DNA of 64,000 bases, taken from the NCBI RefSeq assembly GCF_029962835.1, contig NC_080582.1, forward strand, positions 72,350,177 to 72,414,176. The letters run 5' to 3'. Origin of the DNA: Magnolia sinica. Lineage: Eukaryota; Streptophyta; Magnoliopsida; Magnoliales; Magnoliaceae. Under the pieces are notes generated by a model that did not search any database, was not told where the DNA came from, and saw only the letters and a program-made list of their open reading frames with translations. The translations under genes were made by a program, and so were the position numbers. Below, in pieces: positions 33,767 through 45,700 of the stretch; position 1 is the first letter of the stretch, and every line of letters starts with the position of its first letter.

Positions 33767-35969
33767 TGATCAGGGTCAAATATTGCATATCAGACCCCAG
33801 TAATTACCAGATTTTACGTATATGATAATGCTTAATGGAGTATTTTAATTGTATTTTTGTTACAGGATGAAGTCAGGAGCGTTAATTGAAAATTGATGTT
33901 AAAGGCATGGATTTCATGATCCAAAGTCTCCAGAGCACGGGATAGACTCCAGAGAACCAATAATCATGCCTGAGATCTGAGGAAAGCAAGCCAAAGGGGC
34001 CCGAAAAGGGTCCAGAATGCAAGATCACATGGTTCCCGCTATCCAATCAGTTCGAAACTTCATACATGGGATGAGGGCCGTAAATTAACCGTACATATTA
34101 AATTTCAGCCATAGAAGATCTCAGGAAGTGGTCCAACGGACAGATCAGCCTATTAATCTCTAAATTGGGGCCCACCTGATATTTGGAACTGCCTCAACCT
34201 TTGTATTGACGGTTTAAATAAGTTGAGAAACAGGATGGATGGATTGGATTTCTCGAAACCATCACAGTGGACCCCATATGTATAGCATGTGTACATAGTG
34301 CACATGTGCACCGCCCGTATACCGAACGACCTGCGTCGGGTCAGCAACGCTGACCCGAACTCTTTCTTAAAAACGGAAAATCTCCGTTTCCAGCGCTCCG
34401 CGAACCGAACCGTTGTCGTCGGTTGTGGGGCCCACCTATTGTCCAAATGGACAATCCAAACCGTCCATCCGCTTCCTGAGGTCGATATCGTCATCGCCTA
34501 GATGTCCGTTTGGTTCCATACATATGTAAGGACGTTGATCGCTGAAAAAACGTAAAATGGACGGTGAGTTCAAAACTCCGTGGGTTGCACCGAATCCACC
34601 CCAAAACCAGTCAATTCCTACTGATTTTTCGAGCTGAAACCAATGGACGACGTGGATTCCTGTGAAAAGTCCAGGAATGGGCCCCACCATCATCGCAGCG
34701 TCGGTTTGGCGTCCGCGTAGCGTCTTCCGCTGGCCGTTTTTGCGAAGGTTTGTGGGCCCCGTACGTCACGCGTACGGCCGATCTGACCCGTCCATCGTGT
34801 AGAGGGCTTCGAGAGCTTCAAAACCATGTTGATATTCTTCGCCCATGCGTACACACGTGTGCGGTACAGAGGCCACAAACAGGCCGTCTTGTGACGTTCA
34901 AAACTGTTTGTTTTGAGATTTCTTCTGTGGGCCGCGCTAATGGACCTTCAAAACTATCCATTCTTGACTGAAATTTCGTCCTGAATCCAATGGACGGGGT
35001 AGATTTTCCAGAAAATGCCTCTGTGGGGCCCACCGATCACGGCTGCGAAAATTTGTACTCCGAGTCCTTCTACGACTCTGCCACCGACCTCAGCCATCCA
35101 GCAGCTATAAAATGAGAGTTTTGGACGTGGGAAAGGATTCAGAACCATTCGGAGTCATTCAGAACCAGGGGATTCCAGATCTGGAGCAAGGAAGAGAAGA
35201 AAGAGAAGAAAGAGAAGAAAGAAGAGAGAGATCGATTGGTTTGGTGTTTAATTTTTATGAATTTTATTTAATATTTTTCATGAATTTTATGGGTCACTAA
35301 TCTCTCATCTGCTGAGATGAAGCCCTAATTTGATTAGCTCTTGTATTGGTTGATTTACTTTGAATTTCAATTAATTTGTTTCTTTCTTTAAGTGGGCTTT
35401 ATGGGTTTAAATTCTATACTTCTCCATCTATGAACTTGATTAAAGTATATATATGGATGTTGTTTGGATGCTTATTATAGGTACTTGTGTCGATCAAGAA
35501 CAAGTTTCCTATAGAGGAAGAAACAGGGTGCTTTAATGAATGTACATTCCATGTACCCAACCAAGGATATGGGATATGTCATTCATGGCATTGCTTAAAG
35601 GAATTAGACAGTTTGTATGCCCGATTAAGGACACAGATTGTGCTTTCTCTATTTAAGTGGTATCAATCTAGATCAAGGTGAATCAACAGACAAAACAAGG
35701 GTTAGGATAATCAGGGGTGGATTCGAAAGTCCTAGTGCCCTCTCTCTGATTGAATTTTCTTCCCTGTTCTTAATTAATTGTTTTTCATAAAATTGTGCTT
35801 AGTAATTCATTCCATTATTTGTTGGATTAGTTAAGGAGAATCATATATTTGAATTGTGACGACCAGTCCTCGTGGGAACGATCTCGTAATACGTACCGTA
35901 TCTACATCTGATTCGTATACTTGCGAGTTTAAAAATCATTTAAATCATGTTGGTTTAAACAAAACATCA
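33767..35969 (+). repeat. 3' LTR of the Athila-type element
   Basis: 2203 bp and nearly identical to the 5' LTR over most of its length. TATA box at 35106-35112. Confidence 0.92.
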
Positions 35970-36180
35970 GTTGGAGTACCAATGTTTGAGCAATTGAATG
36001 ATGTTTTCTAAGCCACATGTGTGTAAGAGATCGAGCTTGCTTTCACCGTCCATGTGTTTGATCTAATCCATCAATTTATGTAGGCTTAACCATGTCAAAG
36101 CCCTTATTTGAGATGGACCCCACCTGAATCCAAGGTCCAAAGACCCGATGGTGGCTTGAGCTTGACCGATACAGGGTTGG

Positions 36181-37401
36181 TGTTGAGGGTTAAATATTGC
36201 ATATTAGACCCTAGTTATTGCTTGGTTCTACGAACATGATAATGCTTAAACATTCCATTTTAATCATGTTTTTGTTACAAGGTGAATTTAAGAGCTTGGA
36301 CTGAAAAATGGTACTTAAAAATCACCAAGGCAAGGGACGGATCTTAGGGGACCGAGATTGAAGAATTTACATGTCAAAGATGCGAGAAAATCAAGTGATT
36401 GAAGAAAAAGAGGCCCTAAAATCGTCCTGAATACAAGATCACAGGGTTCCCACCTTCTGTTTGACTCGAAACTTTATATCTGGTATGAGGACCATAAACT
36501 AACCGTTCACGTCGAAATTCAGCCCTTGGATCTTTGTGGAAATGGCCTAACGGATAGATCAGCCACTAAAGTACTGATTTGGGACCCACCTGATATCTGG
36601 ATATACTTGAATTTTGATCTCAACGCCTCAAATTAGATGACAAAACGGATGGACGGAGCAGATTTCTCATGAACATTACAGTGGACCCCACCTTGAGTGT
36701 GTGCGTGTGCACGGCACACGTGCACTCGCCGTGCACTGAAACCAGGAGACCGGTAAGCGCACGCTGACCCGATCCCTCTCCTTAAAAATGGAAATTATGT
36801 TTTTTCCACCAGTGACTGCACGGACGATTTCAATGGGCCACCATCATCTGGTTCGATGATTTGAACCGACCATTTGATCTAGGGGGGCACCGACCATAAC
36901 CATGGTGACCTTTTGCTCCCGTGCACGTGTACACACACAGATCACCGTCAAATGCAGGATGAATGACTGTGTGATTTGATACAGTGGGCCACACCAAAAC
37001 ACGACCAAAACCACCCCTTTTCGACCGAAATCTCGACAGGAATCCAATGGACGGGGTAGATTTCTCTCAAAATATCACTGTGGGGCCCACCGAGCATCTC
37101 TGCTCAAGGTGCGTAAGGTTTACGTACATCCAGATGTCCAGCCCTCCGTGGCCCATTGTACGATCATGGACACGGTTAGATGCAAGATCTTGACCGTCCA
37201 AAAGATACCCAAGGGGGCCAAGACCCTAGCCAAGATGACGAAATCAAGGATGGGATGTTCACCATCCCGAAAATCTGCGCCAAACGCAGTTGCCTCCGCG
37301 GTTCTTTCGTTGTTGCTCTGTAAACAACACTTATGCACATTCCCATCGACTTCACTCCAGCCTAGCCGACTTCCAGTATTGCCTCCTTGTGTCTATAAAA
37401 G

Positions 37402-37465
<64 letters not shown>

Positions 37466-37484
37466 ATCCATCATTGGATGTGGA

Positions 37485-37560
<76 letters not shown>

Positions 37561-37584
37561 ATGAAATCCATCATTGGATGTGGA

Positions 37585-37628
<44 letters not shown>

Positions 37629-38440
37629 GACAGCCAGGAGTTTGCTTCTCCTTCTTCTTTCTTCTTCAGTTTTCTTTTTCCTTTGATGTTTTCCTGAGAT
37701 CTTTAGTTTGATCATGTCTATGATCAGCTAAACCTCTTAGCTAGGGCTAAGAGATGAAGCTTGTAGCGTGATGGGATGCTCTCTATGCCTTTGATTGATG
37801 TATATGTGAACTAACTTTGATTCTGGTTTGATTATAAGTAATGCTTTAAGTTTTTAATGGTTTGTTGTGACTTAAATTACATTGGATCTGCGATAGCTTT
37901 GAGCATGTTCTTTGCATTATTGTGATTATGAAATTTGTTACGTTGTTGTTCACCATCGCCCCTTAGACATGGTTGGATGATGGAATCCTTCCAATCTTCA
38001 TAATTTATCTCAGAGTGTTTGTGGATTGGTAAATTTTGTTGTTTGCTTTGTCTCATGGATATGGTTTTGTGATGGAATCAATTTTAGTTCTCATACCTCT
38101 CATCTATTGAAAACTAAATCAAAGGAAGTTCAGATTTGGATTTTAATGGATTATCTTCCAACTGGATGAAGATGGGACTCTGATTCTAGTTGTGTTTATG
38201 AATCAAGCATATATCTCCCTGATCTCTACAAGTGGATCCTTGGAAACCCTAGTTCCCACCTTTAAATTTTACAAGTTTTAGTTAATTAGTTCATAATTAT
38301 TCTCTTAAATTTTTCCGATTTAGATTACATCTTCTTCTAATTACTTTCAGATTATGCACAAGGTTCAGTCCCTGTGGATTCGACCTCGGTCTTACCGAGA
38401 TTATTACTACATTGCAACACTATACTTGAGGTGGTGAATA
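36181..38440 (+). mobile_element. Solo LTR of the Athila-type family, 2260 bp, TSD GTTGG
   Basis: Begins TGTTGAGGGTTAAATATTGC and ends GAGGTGGTGAATA. GTTGG is duplicated at 36176-36180 and 38441-38445. TATA box at 37394-37400. It is longer than its sister solo LTRs mainly because of three GA blocks just downstream of the TATA box. It sits only 206 bp from the right end of the Athila-type element. Confidence 0.9.
37405..37625. repeat. Triple (GA)n expansion with repeated spacer
   Basis: Three GA runs are separated by two copies of a spacer of about 30 bp (TGAAATCCATCATTGGATGT followed by GGAAGAGAA) at 37462 and 37562. The whole array looks like a tandemly duplicated unit of about 100 bp inside the LTR leader. 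Confidence 0.92.
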
Positions 38441-38445
38441 GTTGG

Positions 38446-39150
38446 GTCCCAAAAAAAAGACCTAGATGCCAAAGAATTTAGACCTGCCAAGACAAAAAAC
38501 TAACTAGACTAGGTCTGGAAACTCTGGGACCTAACTGGAAACTCTGGGACCTAACCGTAACCAAAATTGTCAACAGCCGTAAATGTGGGGCTCCCAAAGA
38601 GTGCCTTGCAGGGAATCTCTGTTATACTTCCTCCTTTAGGAGCTTCAACCAGCCTGAATGGGCTGATATCCTTAACTAGGCTTGTGTCAGTAGCCAAGAT
38701 CCGGTGGTTCTCCGGTCAATATTGATTATTGAGCTGGATATGCTTCACTTGATACTAAGTGGGTTGTCGAAGTAATGGAGGTCCATAATTGCAAACTCAT
38801 TTCCAAATCCAACCCAAAGGCCATCTCATGCAAAATCCAACCCATTTTAGGTCGAGGTCTTAGCCTAAGTGCAGCCTAGGCCCAACCCGGCCCAACCTAC
38901 TTTCTCCTTACCCAAAATTTAGGGTGTGTTTTATTTTCTTTTTATTTGAGAAAAGGAGGCTTTTATTTTTTTAGTATCATGACAAGGGGATACTTCTTCG
39001 CAACAATATTCAACAATATATTTGCATATGCAATGCATGGGGAGGAAGGGAAAGTGGTTTGTGAGTAGTATCTTCTCATTCTCCCTTTATGACTGAGGGT
39101 ACAAGCTAATGTGGACTGGGAATGATACAACCCCATCTCCATCACCAACC
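38446..39150. other. No recognised feature
   Basis: Flank between the solo LTR and the MITE near the WRKY gene's 3' end. It has CAACCCAAAGG/CCAACCCATTT-type repeats but no coding domain. Confidence 0.3.
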
Positions 39151-39158
39151 ATAATCTA

Positions 39159-39328
39159 GGGTATGTTTGGTTGCACCAAATATTATGATATTTCATGACT
39201 AATGGCATTTATTTGGTGCAAAATTTTCCAAGATTTCATGATATTTGGCGCAACCAAATACACCACTTAGACTGATTAATCATGAAATATCATGAACTTT
39301 CATGATATATGATGCAACCAAACACATC
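39159..39328. mobile_element. Tourist/Harbinger-like MITE, 170 bp, TSD CTA
   Basis: The terminal inverted repeats are GGGTATGTTTGGTTGCA and, inward from the right, GATGTGTTTGGTTGCA. The 3-bp CTA is duplicated at 39156-39158 and 39329-39331. The internal sequence is palindromic (ATGATATTTCATGA and TCATGAACTTTCATGAT). It lies about 110 bp past the WRKY stop codon and could be in the 3' UTR. Confidence 0.8.
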
Positions 39329-39437
39329 CTAAAGAAATTAAAAAGAAATCGCTAATAAAGGAGTCTTTTCAAACATGAAAAATCATAAAAATTCTTAATT
39401 GTTTTTTCTCATTCAAATGATTTTAGATAATTCCACT

Positions 39438-39788
39438 TCAAATTTCACCATTGGGTGAATAAGGTGAGTTTGCAATGGATCGTGTAATTGCAGCTGCTAA
39501 GGTTGCAATGAAGTTGGCATCTCTAGTTAAAGATGCTACATACTCATCAAGATTGTAGTGGTTGTTGTTGAAATTTTGAGTGGGTCTATTTATCTCTGAC
39601 TTGGTCCCACATAGGGTTAGATCAAGGGTGGTGGTTGGTCGAAACAAATTAATAGGGTCAGAACATGCTAAACTAGGGTTTGAGCCATGTGGTGAAGAAG
39701 TTGAGCCTTCAGGTCCACTAAGTGCATGAGTGTGCTCGCCTTCATATGTTGCCATGATAATTAATTCATCATCCACACATCTTTGCAC
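39438..39788 (-). CDS. WRKY gene exon 4
   Basis: Starts after a TTCCAG acceptor with GTGCAAAGA (VQR) and ends at TGA (39440-39438). It encodes the second half of the zinc finger (ATYEGEHTH), the LDLTL motif and the C-terminal group IIa tail. A V-type intron before VQR is the diagnostic intron of WRKY groups IIa/IIb. Confidence 0.92.
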   Translation of the reverse strand: MQRCVDDELIIMATYEGEHTHALSGPEGSTSSPHGSNPSLACSDPINLFRPTTTLDLTLCGTKSEINRPTQNFNNNHYNLDEYVASLTRDANFIATLAAAITRSIANSPYSPNGEI

Positions 39789-42700
39789 CTGGAATCCAAA
39801 GCATTAAAAAAATGGAGTTAGATTCTAATGCAAGCAATTTTTCTTGTTTGTATGATTTTAGATGAAAAGCATTCTAGATTGAAATTGGTGTTAATGGATG
39901 TCACTGGTTAGCTGGCTCATCAGATTGAATTGCCACATAAATGAGTCGAGGTTTGTTCTAAGTTAAAAAAAGATCTAAATGTTTATATATTATAGTTGCA
40001 TAAAAGTGCGGATAAGTGTGCCTAAGTGTAATTATTGTACTTGCATGAGCTTAGATGCACATAGATCCACTTAAACACATGTTGTGCATTAAGCTTAATG
40101 CACAAAGCTTGGTATTGGATTATTATGATTTTGATTGTTTGTATTCATGCAAATTAATTGCTTCTTTGTATGGTTTTCATGATAAAATTTTCTTATAAAG
40201 AACATTTCATTATGGTTAAGTATTTCTATTTTTAGAAGCTGAGTTACCAGCTGAGGGCGATGATCACCTCTAAACATTTCTTATTCAAGACAAGACTAGG
40301 GGCTGCAATGGGCCCGGGCCAACGACCTTGCCCTAGTCCTATAGGCCTACCACTATAAAGAAAATATTTAAGTAATCAACGGCTTGAAATAACTCAATCC
40401 AAGAATCTCTTGTGAACCTTCATCTACCATTAGTCCTGTCACAGAAATTGTTGTGATTGTTAAAACATGACCCATATCCAACTAGTGTCACATGTAGGGC
40501 GAATGGGTTAGCGTTTCCATTCTTATTGCATAATGGTGGTCCACTTAAGTTTCCAATCTTATTGCATAATGGTGGTCCACTTAATGATCGAACCATGCTA
40601 ATGGGGCCATCCATCTTCCATGGCCCAGCTCGAACATTGGGCCTAGATTTCAAGCCCATCCCCAACCTTTTGGTCAAGTTTAGGGGTAGAACTTGGCCCA
40701 TTGCCATCCTCCCTATTTGAGTCTTCTACTGCATAATGCAATGCCAACTTAATCACTTAAACAATTAAAATTCGAGCCTAATATATATTGGGTATTTTAA
40801 ATGAACTTTTTACTTCTTTTTTTTTTTTTTTTTTGTCAAAACCTTCACTTTTCCATTCACAAATCAGCTAAATTTACATTCAGGCCATCCCACGTCATAA
40901 AAAAACACTGGGACAATCTATCATGGCGAAAAGCAAAGGAAACACAAAACTGCACAAAATAAAGAAAAACCACAAAAATGGGCGCTTAAGCTATCCTAAT
41001 CGAGCCCAGCCCAACCTTATCTAGGAAAAGCAGCCCTCTGACCTGTAAAGGAAGCTCCGAAAACCGATCAAACCAGGCTGAAGCTTGGGAAGCGCTGCCT
41101 AAACGGGCCATATATATAATCAACGGGGGAATTTCTTTCCCTGAAGGTATGTACAAAAAGGAATTGACCTCTACGCTTCAACTGGTTGATCCTATACACC
41201 CAGGAGCCCATTTCTAGCACGACTTAGATTCCCCATTCAGCACATCCACAATTAACAGCGAGTCCGATTCATTAATGGCCCTAAAGAAGCCTTTTTAGAG
41301 GCAGAGGGCTAGACCCTCGTGGATGGTGCGCAACTCAGCATATGAGTTCGATCCCGCTCCATAGCCCGATGCAAACGCAAACAGAAACTCGCCCTTTTCT
41401 CCCTTGCATACACCTCCGCCACCAGAGTTTCCAGGATTTCCCCTGGCTGAGTCGTCCACGTTGATTTTTACCTACCCAGGGGACGACCTTATCCACTTGA
41501 CCAACAATGCCTTGCCATTGCTACTATCGGTCGACAAGCCAATACCGATTCCTTTTTGTAGCCTGCGGCCCGACACAGGGGCACTTGCAAAACCATCAGA
41601 CGAGGTCAAGTTCAAGATCCACTCTCTGACTTTGCACTGGGCAGCAGAGATGGAGACCAATCTTCCATGAAAAACAGCTGCATTTTGGGCCCTCCAGATT
41701 TCCCACAAGATTATGCAGGGAGCAAGCATATGGGCCACTGAATTTCTCAACCTGACAACAGCCGCACTCCACCACTCCACTAACCAGGTTTTAATGGATA
41801 GAGCCGCCATAACCTGGATATCGAACATCCTCCCAACCGAAGACCATAGCCGCTGAGCCAATCTACTGCCAATGAATAGGTGGAATAAGGACTCTTGCGT
41901 GTGGGATTGGATATCATGGAGATTACAAGATCTGCACCTGGAAGCAAGGTGAACGCCCCTAGCTTAGACCACTCACTCTATCGGAACCGCATCATGCAGC
42001 ACTCTCCAGACGAAAATGGAAATTCTAGGTGGCAACTTTGAATGCCAGACCCATTTAGACTAGCTATTCCCCAGGCTGGGAACTCTGCAGATTCCTCAGG
42101 CTGATTTCATAGAGAACTCACCTGAAGGAGTTAGCGGCCAGAAAGATTGTAGAGTGGAGAATCTTATGCAATCATTTATTTTTGTCAAAATTGCTACCTT
42201 TACATTCGATGTGTGTCATACATTGAAAATATCACATTAAGAAGGGACGGTTGACCATTGTTCTTGTCACTATGAGATGCTAGTGTCTTAGGTGACTCAT
42301 GGTACTGACCTACCCCAATTGCATGGATGGAATGGTTGTAATTGCCTAATAAAAGAACTACGCTCCATGATGGTCCCTAACAAATAGATGAATCAATTTG
42401 TTGATTGGATCTATTTTTGTGTAAATAATGATCTTGACCATCCATTTTTAAGGCCATTGCTTAAATGTTTAAATTTCTTTGATCAATGCAATATCTTCAT
42501 GGTAGCCCATGAAATATGATTTGGATGTAAAAAAACATATAGATCGAAGGATTTGAGTTCCAAATGCAACTAGGAGCATTATAACCTATAGTGCTCTGAC
42601 AGCATTGGAGGGACGGTTACTAAAGTAACAAGGGCAGTAAACAAAAGGTAGCAAGTGGACCTATTGGTAAATAGGGTAAGGGGAGGGAAGTCAGGTCACT

Positions 42701-45700
42701 TTTAGAACGAGTGCATGGCTAATAAGAAATAACTCGCTTAGGAGGCCAATGTAAGTGCGACTCTCCTCTCACTCTCCTTACTTTTCATGGTTTGATGCTA
42801 ATGATTTGTTTGAAAAATTGCTAAACTGCAATAGTGCAGAGAGTAAAATGATATAATAGACAGTGAAGTAGAGGAAGAGTTGCATGGGCTATGAGTAGAG
42901 GAGTGTTACAAGGTTAGGAGCTTAGTTACAGAGTATTTGGAAGATTTCGTTTAGGGTTGATGACCCAAATAAACATAGTCTAGTTTTGGTATTCATTTGA
43001 GAAATGGCAGCTATAATTGCTCATCATTACTTCTACTCTATTTTTACTATATATTGTTATGTGATACGTGATTCATGATTGGATTGTATCATGATTAATT
43101 CATTTCACTAAGGAAAATCCCATTTTATGGATTGAATGAGTATTTTATTCATAGGTCGTAGAGAGATACGGAGCATTAGTCACATAATGCCATTATAGGA
43201 CATCCAAAAGGATCTCAATGAGCGATCGGTTTGCCTCATGGGATGTTTAGGATGATGGAATTGAGTGAAGGGTGCTTGCATTACCGATTTAAATCTAATC
43301 ACTCTCCATTATCCTTGTTAAAGGATGCCATCACCACCCATGGGCTTGGTGATGTGATAAGAGCATTGTGATTTGGTTATATCTGCTGTAAAATAGATGT
43401 CTTAAATCTTGTTCACCGAGATGTTCGACTAGTCGAGGGACTGGCTCGACTAATCGAAGGTCCCTTCGACTGGTCGAAGACAGTTTGACTCGAAGTCCAG
43501 CAACAATATATTTAGGACTTTCGGAATGCTCATCTAGTCAAGGGTTACGTAGATGGTGTGCGGTTTATACGCGGACTGCGTAAATTTGAGGCAGTTTCTA
43601 AGGAGGTGTGTAAGTGGGGTTTCCCCATCTACAAATAGGAGTCCCTAGGGTCATTCTCAGGCATGCTAAGGCTTTCTAAAGGAGTTCCAAGGGTTCCTAA
43701 AAGGGTTTTAGGGTTTCTAAAGGGTGTAACAAGGGTGAGATTCGAGGTTGTTCGAATCGGGTAAGTCCATTCTCTTTGTAATTTCTATTTTCATAGTGGA
43801 ATTCTGTCGCTTTGTGTCGGAGTTTTTTCCTAAAAGGGTTTTCCACGTTAAATCTTTATGTTCTCTTGTGTTTGCTTGGTGCTCTTGGATTGTTATCCTA
43901 GATCCAAATCTGTGTGATTCCGCAGCACAAATCCCAATAAGTGGTATCAGAGAAATCGTTGGGGTACATATCTAAATCTGAGGGATAAGCAATAATGGTA
44001 AGCACTAGGTATGATATTGAGAAGTACTCAGGAAAAAATAACTTTGAGTTATGGAAGATCAAGATGATCAGTTCCTTAATCAAGCAAGGCGAAGATGGTG
44101 CTCTTAAGGGGCGAAAGTCTACTATGACTAATGATGATTGAAATACTCTTGATAAGAAGGCCTTATCATTGATTCGTTTTTGTCTCACGGATGAGGTTCT
44201 CTACAATGTCATGAGGGAGAAAACCGTGGCTAAGTTATAGGCAAAGTTAGAGGATGTTTATGCGAAAAAATCCTCTAAAAATTGCCTATACTTGAAGCGG
44301 CAGTGATATAACCTCAAGGTGGCAAAGGGTGGAGATTTCGAGGCTCACATAAGCAACTTTAATAAATTGGTTTACAATTTACTGGATATGGAGGAAGTGA
44401 TGAAAGATGAAGAACAAGCATGTATGTTGCTGAATTCTCTTTTGGCGTTGTATGAGTCATTTAAGGATACAATATGCACCACGAATAAAATCCTAAGTGT
44501 CGATACTATTATCTTAGCCCTTCAAGAAAAGGCCATGAGAAAGCTTAACGGTGACATGGGGACATCTTCTGATGCACTATTTATGAGGGTCATGAATTCT
44601 GAGCAAGATACAGAGTCTTTGAGGTTAAGATCCAAATCCAAAGGCAAGGGTAAAGGGAAGTTAAAGTGCTGGAATTACGGGATGGAAGGACATATGAAGA
44701 AGGATTGTATAAATCTTAAATCTAAGAGAGAAGAATTTGAGGCTTCATACAGGGAGGCCAATGTTATCACGTTAGATGGATCGAGTGGATGTGATGGTGA
44801 TGTTTTTTCTGTATCTACGATCAGACACTTTTACGATATCGTAAGGACGAGTGGATTCTAGACACAGGGGCATCTTTTCACATGACTCCTCATCGGAGTT
44901 GGTTTGCCAGATATGGGGAGTGTGATGGTAGACAGTGTTTATGGGCAATGACATTGCCTGTAATGTTGTGGTTGTTGGTACGATAAGCATTAAGATGCTT
45001 GATGGGACAGAGCATACCCTAACTGATGTGAGGCACGTTCCTGACATGAAGAAGAATATGATTTCTCTTAGTGTAATTGAGGCAATGGGCTGCAAGTTCA
45101 CAAGTATTGATGGTGCCATTAAGGTATTTAAGGGGGCACGAGTAATCATGAAAGTGTAACAACTCGGTAACATGTATAGGTTAATCGGGATCACTTCAAT
45201 GGGTGGAGCTGCAGTGGCTGTAGCGGATTCCACCTCTGCATGTGTGTGGCATGCTGGGCATGGCTATATGAGCAGGCAGGGCATAAAGGCTGAGATATGC
45301 GGACAGAGATACAGAGCAGGTGGAGCAACTACCTACGAGAAGAATCACGAAGTATAATTGTAGGATATTGGCGAGGTACATGGACGACTCCAATATTACA
45401 GGAGATCCGTCTTCTATTCAGATGACTCTAAATGAGCCTGGTGCTGAGAAGTGGAAGGTGACTATTGGCGATGTGATGGACTTGTTGTATCAGACTGACA
45501 CATGAGAGCTGGTGGAGTTTCTAGTGGGCTGAAAAGCGGTTGGATGCAGGTGGATCTTTAAGAAGATACAACATAAATACAGAACAAGATTGGTAGTGAA
45601 GGGTTATGCTCAGAGGAAAAGGATCAATTTCTCAGAGATATTCATGCCGACAGTATAGCAAGTGTCTATTAGATTCGTGATTGGCGCTAGTTGGCCAATA

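Larger units (their letters stand above)
26579..35969 (+). mobile_element. Athila-type (Ty3/Gypsy) LTR retrotransposon, whole-looking and non-autonomous, TSD GTTGG
   Basis: Two LTRs of about 2.2 kb (26579-28782 and 33767-35969) begin TGATCAGGGTCAAATATTGC and end AAACAAAACATCA. The target duplication GTTGG is exact at 26574-26578 and 35970-35974. The internal region of 4984 bp has a primer-binding site, a gag ORF and a retropepsin-like segment. After these come a short lead into pol and a long non-coding stretch, then the polypurine tract. Reverse transcriptase, RNase H and integrase cores are not seen, so it would depend on a relative for mobility. LTR similarity is very high outside one block, which implies recent insertion. 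Only a few breaks are apparent in gag-protease. Confidence 0.9.

Noticed and set aside
37290-37715. Long Arg/Glu- and Ser/Leu-rich open frames on both strands
   Set aside because: They are translations of the (GA)n array and have no independent coding signal.
36181-38440. 3' LTR of a second full Athila-type element paired with another LTR in the window
   Set aside because: It has its own exact target duplication on both sides, so it is a solo LTR.
41404-41670. Plus-strand open frame of 88 codons
   Set aside because: Shadow of the minus-strand LINE RNase H region.
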